Counted from the first letter of the stretch, positions 9,136-18,348 are shown. The stretch is 64,000 nucleotides of DNA from CAIWHR01 sp963734085 (GCA_963734085.1 CAVTFT010000019.1:1-64000); one strand, 5' to 3'. Numbers and translations: made by a program. Notes: generated by a model not told the origin, from the letters alone.

Positions 9136-10653
9136 ATGGTTGACGGAGGCGAGACCTCTGCGGGCGACATCTCGCTGAAGGACCTGAAGCGGAAGACTGC
9201 GCGCGGGGCGCTGGTTTCCACCGCGGCGCAGGCGGGTATGTTTGTCCTGCGCATCGGATCGCTGATGGTGCTGGCGCGCCTCCTGCTCAAAGAGGACTTC
9301 GGGCTGGTGAACATGGTGACCGCGCTCATCGGCGTCTTCGGGCTGCTCAGGGATGGCCTGTCCGCGGCCACGGTTCAACGCATGTCAATCACGGGCGCGC
9401 AGGCCTCCGCAATCTTCTGGATCAATCTCGCAGTCGGCGGGTTGCTTGCGTTGCTGAGCGGGCTGATGGCCCCACTCGTGGTCGCGTTCTATGGCGAACC
9501 ACAGCTTTTCTGGATGACCGTGGTGCTGGGGACGATCTTACTTTTCAACGGCGCGGCAACGCAGCATCGAGCCATGCTGCAGCGTGGCATGCGGTTCGGT
9601 GCGCTCGCGGTCGTAGACATCGTGGGTCTTCTGTCCAGCGTTGTGCTGGGTATAGGGATGGCTCTGGCGGGATACGGATATTGGTCGCTGGTGGCGATGA
9701 CGGTCAGTCAGCCGCTGGTAAGTGGCGTCGGCGCGTGGCTGGCAACAGGATGGATTCCCGGGAGGCCACAACGCCGCTCAGGAATTCGGTCGATGCTGGC
9801 GTTTGGTGGCGCAGTAACCGCCAGCACCCTTCTGACGTATCTGGCCTTCAACCTCGACAAGGTGCTGATCGGACGGTTCTGGGGCGCGGCGCCCCTTGGG
9901 ATCTATGGCCGAGCCTACACGCTCATAAACCTGCCCAACGAGAGTCTATACTCGACCATCGGGTCGGTGGCATTCCCGGCGCTGGCGCGTATGCAGAACG
10001 ACCCTGCGCGCCTGAAGTCCTATTTCCTGAAAGGTTATGGCATCTTTCTGTCCCTCGTCCTGCCGATCACGATAGGTTGCGCGTTCTTCGCGGACGACAT
10101 CATCCTGGTTTTTCTGGGGCCAAAATGGAATGATGCGACGACCATCTTTCGTCTACTCGTGCCGGCGATTCTCGTCTTCGCCTTCACCAATCCATTTGCC
10201 TGGCTGATGTTGGCCACCGGCCACGCGGGACGGAATGCCAGGATTTGCTTGGCCGTGGCCCCGGTGTTGATCCTTGGCTATACACTTGGCTTGAGCCACG
10301 GACCGCTGGGCGTCGCGCTAGGATTTTCGACGAGCATGGTGATCTGCGTTGTGCCCGTAATACTGTGGGCAAAGTGGGGCACCTTGATAACCATGCGGGA
10401 CATTGTCCGGTCGGCGAAGCCCGCATTGGTCTCCATCGTGATAGGTGCCGCGGCAACGCTGGCTGCTCGTCCGCTGATGGAGCACATTAATCCGGGGTTC
10501 GGAAGACTCGTGCTGGAGTCCAGCGTGCTCTTCGGCGTCTATCTCCTAACACTAGTGTTCGCCATGAAGCAGAGGTCCGTCTACATGGGGCTGCTTCGTG
10601 AAATGGGCATTGTCCCGATCGGTGGGTGGCGGGCAGGCGGCGGAAAGGCATAG
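9136..10653 (+). CDS. Wzx/WzxC-type polysaccharide flippase
   Basis: About 505 residues with some twelve to fourteen hydrophobic segments across its length, typical of the MOP superfamily of lipid-linked oligosaccharide flippases. Family traits include an N-terminal ...RKTARGALVSTAAQAGMF and the segment DKVLIGRFWGAAPLGIYGRA, strongly conserved in WzxC-like proteins. It would move the undecaprenyl-diphosphate-linked repeat unit across the inner membrane. ATG at 9136 is preferred over 9127 because AAGGA lies eight bases before it. The stop lies two bases from the start of the next gene, so the two are probably cotranscribed. Confidence 0.85.
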   Translation: MVDGGETSAGDISLKDLKRKTARGALVSTAAQAGMFVLRIGSLMVLARLLLKEDFGLVNMVTALIGVFGLLRDGLSAATVQRMSITGAQASAIFWINLAVGGLLALLSGLMAPLVVAFYGEPQLFWMTVVLGTILLFNGAATQHRAMLQRGMRFGALAVVDIVGLLSSVVLGIGMALAGYGYWSLVAMTVSQPLVSGVGAWLATGWIPGRPQRRSGIRSMLAFGGAVTASTLLTYLAFNLDKVLIGRFWGAAPLGIYGRAYTLINLPNESLYSTIGSVAFPALARMQNDPARLKSYFLKGYGIFLSLVLPITIGCAFFADDIILVFLGPKWNDATTIFRLLVPAILVFAFTNPFAWLMLATGHAGRNARICLAVAPVLILGYTLGLSHGPLGVALGFSTSMVICVVPVILWAKWGTLITMRDIVRSAKPALVSIVIGAAATLAARPLMEHINPGFGRLVLESSVLFGVYLLTLVFAMKQRSVYMGLLREMGIVPIGGWRAGGGKA

Positions 10654-10654
10654 T

Positions 10655-11659
10655 GTGGGGCCGCCGGATCGAGTTGTCGGCATTGGCCAACCGCTCGTCG
10701 CGAGGCGGAAGTACGGGAGGATCCTCCGAAGGCTTCTTGAAGCCTACCTCTCCCTGAATAGCCGCGTCTGGCGCAGTTTCCCGGCTTCACTGCAGCGGTT
10801 ACCTCCATGCCAGCTGTACGGACGGCACGTGCATTGGATCGTTCGTCTGCACGCTGAGCGGAGGCAATACTTCGGCACGTTCTTCCTTCGAAACCGCCCG
10901 GAACTGGAATTGATGCGCAGGCTGGTTAGCCGGATGGGCGCAGGTTCCGGCATGAAGATCGCAGTGCTGGCGTGCAGCAAAGGCGCCGAAGTCTATTCAA
11001 TCGCGTGGGCGCTCCGGTCCGCGCGCCCCGATTTGAAGCTCAGCATCGACGCGGTGGACATTTCCCAGGACATTCTGGATTTCGCCAAACGGGGAATCTA
11101 TTCACTAAGAAACCATGAGGAATGGCAGCCGGCAGATCGCGGCGACATGTCTGACGAGGATGACGTCGCCAGGAATACGTACCAGGATCAGAATGCACCA
11201 ATCTTCGAACGCATGACCCGTGACGAAATTGAGGCCATGTGCGAGACCAAGGGTGAGCAGGCAAGGATCAAGCCATGGCTGAAAGCGGGAATCCGCTGGC
11301 TGCGCGGAGACGCCAGCGATCCGGACTTGGTTAAGGTGCTCGGCCCTCAGGACATCGTCGTCGCAAACCGGTTTCTATGCCACATGGAGCCGAAATCCGC
11401 GGAAAGATGCCTGCGCAACATCAGCCGCATGGTGAAGCCGGAAGGATATCTGTTCGTCTCGGGGATCGATTTGGACGTGCGGACACGAATTGCCTGCGAG
11501 ATGGGCTGGAAGCCGGTCTCGGATTTGATCAAGGAAATCCACGAAGGTGACACGTCCCTGAGGCACGGCTGGCCTTTGGAATACTGGGGCCTTGAGCCCT
11601 ACCGCGGCGACCGGCTTGATTCGGGCATTCGGTACGTTTCGGTTTTTCAGGTCGGTTGA
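10655..11659 (+). CDS. CheR-like SAM-dependent methyltransferase, second paralog
   Basis: A paralog of the protein at 5348-6370 with the same motifs: FGTFFLRNRPELELM, VLACSKGAEVYSIAWAL for SAM binding, AVDISQDILDFAKRGIYS and VVANRFLCHMEPKSAERCL. GTG at 10655 is chosen because GGAAAGG lies about eight bases upstream and it starts one base past the flippase stop; a longer frame opens at 10598 inside the flippase. The two paralogs bracket a glycosyltransferase-flippase segment. Target unknown; a decoration role is inferred only from position. Confidence 0.75.
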   Translation: MGPPDRVVGIGQPLVARRKYGRILRRLLEAYLSLNSRVWRSFPASLQRLPPCQLYGRHVHWIVRLHAERRQYFGTFFLRNRPELELMRRLVSRMGAGSGMKIAVLACSKGAEVYSIAWALRSARPDLKLSIDAVDISQDILDFAKRGIYSLRNHEEWQPADRGDMSDEDDVARNTYQDQNAPIFERMTRDEIEAMCETKGEQARIKPWLKAGIRWLRGDASDPDLVKVLGPQDIVVANRFLCHMEPKSAERCLRNISRMVKPEGYLFVSGIDLDVRTRIACEMGWKPVSDLIKEIHEGDTSLRHGWPLEYWGLEPYRGDRLDSGIRYVSVFQVG

Positions 11660-11670
11660 CCTGCCCGGCT

Positions 11671-11736
11671 GATGACGTAACGGTAAATTTCGCACATTTC
11701 GAGGGCGGTGGCCTCGATCGGTTCAATGGTAGCTGC
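11671..11736 (+). repeat. Dispersed 65-bp repeat, copy A
   Basis: Begins GATGACGTAAC, contains AAATTTCGCACATTTCGAG and GGTGGCCTCGAT and ends near GTTCAATGGTAGCTGC. Closely similar copies lie at 34051-34113 and 34273-34336. Here it stands just before the 5' end of an IS3-type OrfA, so it is probably the left end of an insertion sequence. Confidence 0.8.
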
Positions 11737-11749
11737 GAAAGGCCAGATG

Positions 11750-11882
11750 GGCCGGGAGGAGCCGATTCAGCGACGAACAGATGGTGGCGATCCGGGAGGC
11801 CGATCGGACGACGGTCGCCGCGGCCGCGAATAAGAACAAGCCGAGCGTGCAAACGATCTACGCGTGGCGTAAGCAGCTCAAC
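11750..11882 (+). mobile_element. IS3-family OrfA fragment (N-terminal helix-turn-helix)
   Basis: From 11766 one frame reads FSDEQMVAIREADRTTV, then TIYAWRKQ, which is the N-terminal HTH region of IS3-family OrfA. The first codons are shifted out of frame near 11755 and nothing follows beyond the HTH, so the element is truncated by the junction with the cupin gene at 11884. Confidence 0.75.
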
Positions 11883-11883
11883 C

Positions 11884-12279
11884 CTACGGGCGCTTGGAGA
11901 AGTAACCCCATATTGATGTACCCTTTCGGATGTCCGGGTTGCTCTTGGTGACCTGCTCATTTCCCTGAGACCATCGCGGGTTACCAATTAGTAGGATTTT
12001 CATCCTTCCAGAATATGAATATTCGAGTCCAGGGGGGACTTCGACTAGCAGACCGGCTTCCACGTCGTACTTCTCATTTTCGATGGTGAAGTATCCCTTA
12101 CCCTCTATGATGTAGTACGTCCGAGCGACATTCTTGCTGATAATGAACGTATCGTGTCCCGTTTTCACATCCAAATAGTGAATATCGAGTTCTGGGTTTC
12201 GCAAAGGACCAAATTGATAGCCTCTTAGGCCTTTAGTTACAAAAGCGGGAGATTGAGGAATTCTCAATACGTAACTCAT
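11884..12279 (-). CDS. Small cupin-domain protein
   Basis: About 131 residues starting MSYVLRIPQSPAF; a longer upstream frame reaches 12351 but its extra residues do not look coding. The centre (TYYIIEGKGYFTIENEKYDVEAGLLVEVPPGLEYSY) has the paired beta-strand motifs of a single cupin barrel. Such proteins in polysaccharide clusters are often sugar isomerases or binding proteins, but the usual metal-binding His residues are not evident, so catalysis is uncertain. Base composition is AT-rich compared with the neighbours and IS3 debris flanks both sides, so this looks like cargo moved by insertion sequences. Confidence 0.65.
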   Translation of the reverse strand: MSYVLRIPQSPAFVTKGLRGYQFGPLRNPELDIHYLDVKTGHDTFIISKNVARTYYIIEGKGYFTIENEKYDVEAGLLVEVPPGLEYSYSGRMKILLIGNPRWSQGNEQVTKSNPDIRKGTSIWGYFSKRP

Positions 12280-12645
12280 AAGGTCGCAGCCTATAACAGC
12301 GAGACATCGCGTGGGCCTTGCTGGCGCGCGGTGAAGCGTTTCGGTCAGCACGGTCGTAAAAATTTCAGAACTCGTGTCGCGGAGTCGCAGGCGTTGAGTA
12401 GAGATGGCATGACCGGTAGGACCGGCACTCTTGGAACCTGGGTTGAATCTAGGCCATCACGGGCCGTTCGAGTACAGAGGTAAGAGTGCGCCGACTATCC
12501 ATCTGGGCCAGGGGCATTTGTCCCTACACAAGGCCGAATATATTGAAGCGATCCACCACGTTAGCCATCAAATCTGCCAGCGCCCATTATGGGGACAGGC
12601 CCATATAAGCTTCAACGGCAAGTGTGACGTTCCCCCCGTTCCGCG
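12280..12645. other. Upstream region of cupin gene, no gene seen
   Basis: About 365 bases between the cupin gene and an IS3 fragment. It should hold the cupin promoter on the - strand, but I see no clear elements and no gene. Confidence 0.4.
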
Positions 12646-13005
12646 TCAGTTCATAAGCAGAATTTCGCAGATGGGACTCTGACGACTATATTGGTCGATC
12701 ACGGTCAGCTGTCGGAACACCCGGCCGCCGTAGAGGGGCATCCTGCACAAAGTCCCTGCTCCCGAGCATCGGTGCGCGTCGCCTGGGGCACCGGCTCGTG
12801 GTGCAAGTGACCTGGGCCGGCAATTTGTATCACAAACTGTGCCGGCATCGCATCCCCGGCGACTTACCTGCATCCGCAGCTGCAGGCCCTGCAGCCGATA
12901 CAGTCGGCGCACCCGCTTAGTGCTTGAGCAGCTGCTCGGGCTGGAGCCGAACGATTGCCGACTGCGAGCCCCCTGACCAGCTACGCGCCACAGGCCCCCG
13001 AGCAC
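12646..13005 (-). mobile_element. Degenerate IS3-family OrfB fragment
   Basis: On the - strand, KRVRRLYRLQGLQLRMQ matches the HTH_21 region before the catalytic domain of IS3 OrfB, and FRQLTVIDQYSRQSPI matches the segment after the first catalytic Asp. The part between is scrambled by shifts and a deletion, so the transposase is inactive. The fragment abuts the 3' end of the FAD oxidoreductase gene. Confidence 0.7.
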
Positions 13006-13030
13006 TTGGGCGTGCCGCTAGGCCGAACGA

Positions 13031-14345
13031 TCACGCAAGCGCGCGGCATGAGGATAGTGCCGCTTCCGCAGCGCGCTCTCCGCTGATGTAGCTCTCGTCC
13101 GTCCACATGTATCCCCAATCGCCGTATCTCCCGCAGTACGCGATCTTCAAGTCGTCGAGATATCCGTGAACCGTCTTCAGAGCGGCGGCGCGGTTGAGAT
13201 CGAAGATGACGTTCGCATGGCGCACCAGGGTCGCGTGGCGCGTCAGGATTTGATCGTCTTCCCTTAGCGTGCCGGTCCGCCGCAGGTCGGCGATCACCGG
13301 GTCGATGAGGGAATCGGGCGCCTGCGTCAGCGGACGATACTTGCTGGAAAAATAGACCTCGGCCTGAATGCTCCCGCAGCCCGGAGGCACGTTGGTCGCG
13401 GATAGCATGTGCGGAAAGCTCAAGCGCGTGAAGCAGACGTCCTGATCGTAGATGTACGTGATCTGCCCCTCCGACAGATCCTGTCGATTGACGCCGACGT
13501 TGACCAGGACGCACGTCGAGCAGGCAAGTTGCTGCGAGGCATCGATGACATCCTGCGGCGTTCCCGCGATCATCGGAACGAGGTCCGGCAAGGCAATCGA
13601 GGACACGAGCGCATCGTATCCTGCGGTGGAACCGTTGGCGAAGCGCAGCACCTGTTGCCGAGGGTCGACGGCGACCACCTCGTGCTCCAACCTGATATCG
13701 GCGATGCTCGGAAGGTCGCGCAGATAGGAAACGAAGCCGCCGTTGGTCGGGTAGCGAAAATTGGTGATGTAGTGCACCTCCGGCGCCCAGGGCGCAAGGG
13801 CGCCGCGCAGCATTTCCTCGAGACTCGGGCGATACATCCTCGGACCGAGCCAGTCCGTGCTCATGTTGCTGGCTTCGGTCAGGTGATACTTGCGCGTGTA
13901 CTGCATCGGGAAGGTCTCGGCGAACTTCCTTCCGTAGCTCGCGAGCAGCCAATCCTCGTAGTTGTTGATCTGGCGCTCCGTTGCCATGCTCCTTCACGAA
14001 ATCCGCGATGATCTCCACGATCAAGTCGTGGGGCAGTCCGTTCAGGTGCAACTGGACCGGGTGCGTCAGCCGAAGGCCCTGCCAATAGTTGTCGAGCTTG
14101 ACCTGGACGGCCTCGTACTTGTCGTCGACGTATCTGGCAAACAGCGCCTGGATCCTCGGGTCCTTGGTGAACGAGATGTGGGGACCCTGATCGAACAGGA
14201 AGCCTTGCGGGTCCCGAAACGATGCCGTGTGCCCGCCATAGTACGGTGCCTGGTCGTACACCACCGGTCGGATGCCATTCGCGCGCAGGTAAGTTGCGGC
14301 GCCGAAGCCCGCCATGCCGGATCCGAGAACGACAATATTCGTCAC
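13031..14345 (-). pseudogene. FAD/NAD(P)-dependent oxidoreductase (amine-oxidase-like), one frameshift
   Basis: The N-terminus IVVLGSGMAGFGAATYLRA is a Rossmann GxGxxG FAD-binding motif, followed by YYGGHTASF and FDQGPHISF, as in amine oxidases and UDP-galactopyranose mutase relatives. Similarity runs in one frame to about 13985 (IIADFVKEHG) and resumes in another (ERQINNYEDWLLASYG) to the stop at 13031, giving about 437 residues once corrected. The C-terminus (YCGRYGDWGYMWTDESYISG) is the closing part of the FAD fold. Start is GTG at 14345. It is the last gene of the CDP-sugar operon and may act on a sugar-linked intermediate; substrate unknown. Confidence 0.75.
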
Positions 14346-14440
14346 TTGCCTGAGCCTCCGAAAGACATGACCGTACGCTCGACGCTCGCTTGCCCCATGA
14401 GCCTGAGCTCAGGGCATGCCGCGTTTCGCGCCCGTACGAT

Positions 14441-15814
14441 TCACACAGTGATCGCGACGCCCGATTCCTGACGAGTCGGTATTCCACTGACCGTCGCGGC
14501 AACCGGCCAACGCCTTTGCTGCTCCTGCCAGAGCTCGTCCCGGAGCCTCGCGGGCGGCATCCTGACGTCGTCGAACCTGACGACCTCGTCCTTCGCGACA
14601 TCTCGGAGCAGCACGCAATCATCCGACATCGCGATCGGCAGGGCGTTGCCGGCTCGCGCAGCAGCGCGGTTCTCGATCAGCCCGTAGCTGCAGAAGCCGC
14701 CCACACCGTCCAGGCGCTCGCCTGCCTTCAAGAGCCGCTTCGCGACGGTCACGACCTCGCACGCGGGCCCCCCACGAGGTGCGACCGTGGGGTCGGCGTG
14801 AATGACGGCGCGACCGATCGTCGATGGCAACTGAATGTGCGGCAGGTGAAACGGCGTATAGAAGACGTAGAAGGGACCATCGCCCAGCTTGTAGTACGCG
14901 AGCTGCGTCTTCTTGTACGGGTTTTCCTCGTGCACCACGACGAAGGCGCCGGTATGCGGGGCCGCACCCACCGAGTAGTCGACGATTCCGCCGGCGAGCA
15001 TCGCCTCGGCGGGGAGCAACTTCGCGAGATCCCGAACGTAACCGCATGCGGGTCCCGTCATGCCGCGCCGGGCCACCCCAAAACCCGTCGCGTTGGCAAG
15101 CACCGTGGTCTCCATCGACAACTTCGTTGCGTCGGCGAACGAGGTGACCTTCCTTACATCCTGATCGTGCTTGGCTGCAAATGCCTGCTGCGTGTCGGGC
15201 GTACGGTAGTAGTCGACCATGCCCTTGATGTTGCCGGCAGCGACCGGACGCAGACCCACCGTTTGAACGTAGCGGAACAAGGTCATCGCCACGCCCGGCT
15301 CGTCCCCGTCCGTGTGCGTCACGACGACGCCGGCTTCATCGGCCTTGACCTTCAGTATCGGTCCGATCAGCGAGTCGAGCTCCGCATTGACGAGCACCAC
15401 GGGTTTGCCGTGCGCGAACGCGTCCAGCGCGACGCTCGCGGCGAAATCGACGGTTCCCGTCACTTCGACGATCAGATCGATCGCGTTGCATCGCGTCAGC
15501 ACCTGAGGATCGTCGGTGATGACGGGCACGCCGCGGGAGATGCGCGCCTCGGCTTCGCTCGTCGTGTCCGCAGTCTGCCATCCCCGGATGCCTGCCTCCT
15601 GCAACGCCCGTTCGGCGTGCCGCGGGGTGCGATTGGCGATGCCGGCGAGGCGAATGCCGGGAACGGGAGTTCCCAGCTGCAGCGCAATCGCGCGGCCGGT
15701 CGCGCCCGCGCCTACCACACCGACCCGGATCGGTCGTTGCTCGGCTTCACGGGCTTGAAGCGCGCTGTAGACGGACATGTTGCGGACAGGGCTGCTGGCG
15801 GATTGTGGGTTCAT
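14441..15814 (-). CDS. NAD(P)-dependent dehydrogenase of the SAF/homoserine-dehydrogenase-like family
   Basis: A 457-residue protein with an N-terminal Rossmann domain (VGVVGAGATGRAIALQL), a homoserine-dehydrogenase-like central region (LIVEVTGTVDFAA, then THTDGDEPGVAMTLFRYV) and a C-terminal SAF-like domain (around ALPIAMSDDCVLLRDVAKDE). This family often sits with CDP-glucose or other deoxysugar genes and is thought to act on nucleotide-linked or branched sugars; the reaction is not established to my knowledge. Its ATG overlaps the stop of the RmlC-like gene (ATGA), so translation is coupled. Confidence 0.75.
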   Translation of the reverse strand: MNPQSASSPVRNMSVYSALQAREAEQRPIRVGVVGAGATGRAIALQLGTPVPGIRLAGIANRTPRHAERALQEAGIRGWQTADTTSEAEARISRGVPVITDDPQVLTRCNAIDLIVEVTGTVDFAASVALDAFAHGKPVVLVNAELDSLIGPILKVKADEAGVVVTHTDGDEPGVAMTLFRYVQTVGLRPVAAGNIKGMVDYYRTPDTQQAFAAKHDQDVRKVTSFADATKLSMETTVLANATGFGVARRGMTGPACGYVRDLAKLLPAEAMLAGGIVDYSVGAAPHTGAFVVVHEENPYKKTQLAYYKLGDGPFYVFYTPFHLPHIQLPSTIGRAVIHADPTVAPRGGPACEVVTVAKRLLKAGERLDGVGGFCSYGLIENRAAARAGNALPIAMSDDCVLLRDVAKDEVVRFDDVRMPPARLRDELWQEQQRRWPVAATVSGIPTRQESGVAITV

Positions 15815-16365
15815 GACGATTCTCCATTCCTATTATTCGGCTCCAGGAGGGGCCAATGGCGATCCTGATCGGAAATCGACGAGACTGGCAACGGCCACCG
15901 GATTTCGAATGCCGGATCGTCGTACCTTACACCTCGGGCCTCGCCCGGCGCGTAGACCGCCGAGGCGAGATAGTAGATCTCGGCATTGTCCTCCAGCGAT
16001 TGACAGCCGTGGGCGCAGCCCTCCGGTACGTAGAGCATGTGACCGTTGTCCGCGCTCAGGCGCGTCCCGTACCAGGACCGGTAGGTCGGCGATCCGGGCC
16101 GAAGATCCACCACGACGTCGAAGATCGCACCCCGCGTGCAGCGAACGAGCTTGGCCTCGAGCGCGGGGGCGACTTGATAGTGCAATCCACGGATCGTGCC
16201 CTCCCGGATGCTGAACGCCATGTTCGCCTGCAAAGGGGTGAAATCGACGGCATGTTCGGAAAACTCGGCGCGGCACCACGCGCGCATGAACCGGCCCCGC
16301 GCGTCTTCATGAGGTGTAGGCTCGATGACCCAGGCACCATTGATTCCACACTCCGAGAACTTCAT
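15811..16365 (-). CDS. dTDP-4-dehydrorhamnose 3,5-epimerase (RmlC) family protein
   Basis: A 184-residue RmlC-fold protein beginning MKFSECGINGAWVIEP. Family signature residues are visible: DARGRFMRAW, NMAFSIREGTIRGLHYQ containing the catalytic His, VRCTRGAIFDVVVDLR and VPEGCAHGCQSLEDNAEIYYL. Since it follows rfbG, the substrate is more likely CDP-4-dehydro-6-deoxyglucose than the dTDP sugar; that is inference from context. A longer upstream frame exists but the family start fits ATG 16365. The 3' end overlaps the next gene by four bases. Confidence 0.85.
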   Translation of the reverse strand: MKFSECGINGAWVIEPTPHEDARGRFMRAWCRAEFSEHAVDFTPLQANMAFSIREGTIRGLHYQVAPALEAKLVRCTRGAIFDVVVDLRPGSPTYRSWYGTRLSADNGHMLYVPEGCAHGCQSLEDNAEIYYLASAVYAPGEARGVRYDDPAFEIRWPLPVSSISDQDRHWPLLEPNNRNGESS

Positions 16366-16486
16366 AGGCCCCGCGCGCTTGCCATTGCCCCAGGCCATCG
16401 CCGGCCCACTGCATACAGTTCGCCGGGAGACCATTGCCGCACCGCTTCCCGCTGCATGACCGCGAGTCGCCGTCGCAACCCTCCGC

Positions 16487-17557
16487 TCAGCGCCCCTCCA
16501 GATAGCGAGACATTTGTTCGAGGCAAAGACCCCTGGCGTCCTGGCCGCTATGGTACCTCCGATACCACCCGGCAACCAGACGCAAGGCCTCGTCGATCCC
16601 CAGCTGGCAACGCCATCCGAGACGGTTCGCGGTCTTGGTGACGTCGAGCCTCAACAGGTTTTCCTCAGGGGGATGACTCACGGTGTCCTGGACCCAAGGC
16701 CGCTCGATACCCCACTCCGCCGCCAGGGATTCCACTATGTAGGACACAGAGCGCGACTCCGCGTCGGTCGGGCCGAAGTTCCATGCCCCCGAGTACGCGC
16801 GAGCATCGCCGGACAGTGCCTCTGCCAGCCTCACATATCCTCCAAGGCAGTCCAGCACGTGCTGCCACGGGCGGACGGCCTGGGGATGGCGAAGGACGAT
16901 GGACTGCGATTTCAGAAATGCCGCAATCGTGTCGGGAATCAACTGTCGCGGCGTCCAGTCTCCGCCGCCGATCACGTTGCCCGCACGGGCGCTGGCAATT
17001 CCTACGCCGTGCTCGGCGAATCGGGACAACGGGAAGAACGAGTCCCGGTAGGACTGGCCCACGAGTTCCGCGCATGCTTTGCTGTTCGAGTACGGATCGT
17101 GTCCGCCGAGCTCGTCGTTTTCGCGGTATCCCCAATCCCAACCCTTGTTCTCGTAGCACTTGTCCGTCGTGACATTGATCACGATGCAAGGCCGACGCAA
17201 CCGTCGGACGGCCTCCAGGACGTTGACCGTGCCAAGGACGTTCGTCGAATAGGTCTCTACGGGGTCGTCATAGGAATGCAGGACCACCGACTGCGCAGCC
17301 ATGTGGAACACGAACTCAGGAGCAAACGAGCGCACGGTGTCGACGACCGCATCCAGATTGCGGACATCGCCGATGGTCGACTCGACGAGCTCATCGACGC
17401 GCGCGAGCGAATAGAGGTTGGGCTGCGTGGGCGGATCGAGCGCATACCCCCGGACCCGCGCGCCAAACGAATTGAGCAGCAAACAGAGCCAGCTTCCCTT
17501 GAACCCCGTATGGCCCGAAACGAGCACGCGCTTGTTCTGCCAGAAGGACGGATTCAT
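16487..17557 (-). CDS. rfbG: CDP-glucose 4,6-dehydratase
   Basis: About 356 residues of the extended SDR family. The start MNPSFWQNKRVLVSGHTGFKG is the typical RfbG N-terminus with its TGHTGFKGSWL-type NAD motif; further on are AAQSVVLHSYDDP, VTTDKCYEN and the active-site pair in DPYSNSKACAE (YxxxK). It converts CDP-glucose to CDP-4-dehydro-6-deoxyglucose, using the product of the rfbF gene at 18349-19125. The frame stays open upstream to 17626 and beyond, where it encodes a zinc-ribbon-like peptide (listed separately), so the exact start is not settled. Confidence 0.92.
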   Translation of the reverse strand: MNPSFWQNKRVLVSGHTGFKGSWLCLLLNSFGARVRGYALDPPTQPNLYSLARVDELVESTIGDVRNLDAVVDTVRSFAPEFVFHMAAQSVVLHSYDDPVETYSTNVLGTVNVLEAVRRLRRPCIVINVTTDKCYENKGWDWGYRENDELGGHDPYSNSKACAELVGQSYRDSFFPLSRFAEHGVGIASARAGNVIGGGDWTPRQLIPDTIAAFLKSQSIVLRHPQAVRPWQHVLDCLGGYVRLAEALSGDARAYSGAWNFGPTDAESRSVSYIVESLAAEWGIERPWVQDTVSHPPEENLLRLDVTKTANRLGWRCQLGIDEALRLVAGWYRRYHSGQDARGLCLEQMSRYLEGR

Positions 17558-17626
17558 TGCCCCAAGCTCCATGCACACGTGCGACAGGTCGGACCCGCAG
17601 GACCGGCAACTACGCTCGCCGGGCAC
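17558..17626 (-). other. Remnant resembling the zinc-binding N-terminus of a sugar C-methyltransferase, in frame with rfbG
   Basis: Directly upstream of the rfbG start, a GTG at 17626 opens 23 codons in the same frame that include SCRSCGSDLSHVCMELGAM. The pattern CRxCG-x2-L-x7-LG matches the start of the Methyltransf_13 zinc-binding domain of NovU/TylCIII-type C-methyltransferases, which usually accompany these pathways. The remaining roughly 380 residues are absent. I infer an internal deletion that removed the methyltransferase gene and fused its first codons to rfbG. Confidence 0.45.
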
Positions 17627-18341
17627 GCCCCATGTCCTTGGATGGACGGCGCTGGGCTCTCGTGGTTGCAGCCCTCCCCGCCGCGAATGGGCAGACGGCC
17701 TTCCTGATATGGAAAGCCTCCGCGAACCCGCTCGCGGCCCGGCTTTCCAAACCGCGGATACGCATCGCGGCCAGGAGATTCTCCGCATTGAACCACGACT
17801 TGGTCCTTTGCGAGGCGAAGGCACGCATGATGACGTCGACTTTGCGGGCCGCCACCAGGCCAGCCAGCGGCACGTACATGCCCGGGGTCGTCAGATCGCC
17901 GTCGTACTTCGGAATCTCGTACTCCCAGATCAGGTGATCGCGAAACGTCTGCCACGTTATCTGGCTGACCAGGCTGTGGTCCTGGTGACGATCCAGGCCG
18001 TGATGCGTGAATATCAGGTCCGGCTCGAGGCTTCTCTTCAACGCCTCGAACTCGGCCTTGACGGCAGCAAAGTGTGCGGGCAAGAACCCGTCGGGCAAGT
18101 CGCAAATGCGCAATTGTCCGCGAGCGGACGTCCGGATGAGCGCCCTGGCCGCCCTGGTCGCCTCCCGTCGCCGCGATGGCACCGAGCTCAGCACCAGCCA
18201 ATGAATCCTGCATCGCGGATACTGCTGTTGCAGCGACAGTACCGTGCCGCCGCAGCCGATCTCGATGTCGTCGCAATGAGCCCCGATGCACAGGATCTCC
18301 AGTCGGCGTCGGGGAGGCGACGCCAGAGTCAGCCCGAGCAT
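17610..18341 (-). CDS. PIG-L family deacetylase
   Basis: A 243-residue protein with the zinc-binding PIG-L signature (ILCIGAHCDDIEIGCGG, the family form is AHPDDE) and the distal His segment IFTHHGLDRHQDH. Family members remove N-acetyl groups from sugars or related compounds. It sits between rfbF and rfbG in the same operon, seven bases after rfbF, and so probably deacetylates an amino sugar or a branched substituent of the CDP-sugar. The last codons overlap the zinc-ribbon remnant upstream of rfbG. Confidence 0.85.
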   Translation of the reverse strand: MLGLTLASPPRRRLEILCIGAHCDDIEIGCGGTVLSLQQQYPRCRIHWLVLSSVPSRRREATRAARALIRTSARGQLRICDLPDGFLPAHFAAVKAEFEALKRSLEPDLIFTHHGLDRHQDHSLVSQITWQTFRDHLIWEYEIPKYDGDLTTPGMYVPLAGLVAARKVDVIMRAFASQRTKSWFNAENLLAAMRIRGLESRAASGFAEAFHIRKAVCPFAAGRAATTRAQRRPSKDMGRARRA

Positions 18342-18348
18342 CGCGGCC

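Noticed and set aside
12280..12645. tRNA or small RNA as island attachment site
   Set aside because: No cloverleaf or conserved TTCGA-type arm could be recognised here or elsewhere in the window.
13409..14011. + strand protein of 200 residues
   Set aside because: It lies opposite the FAD oxidoreductase, which has clear motifs; the + strand text has no known pattern and arises from high GC.
14390..15868. + strand protein of about 490 residues
   Set aside because: Opposite the SAF-type dehydrogenase with clear Rossmann motif; Arg/His-rich text typical of antisense frames.
16514..17707. + strand protein of about 400 residues
   Set aside because: It mirrors rfbG on the - strand, whose NAD and YxxxK motifs are unmistakable.
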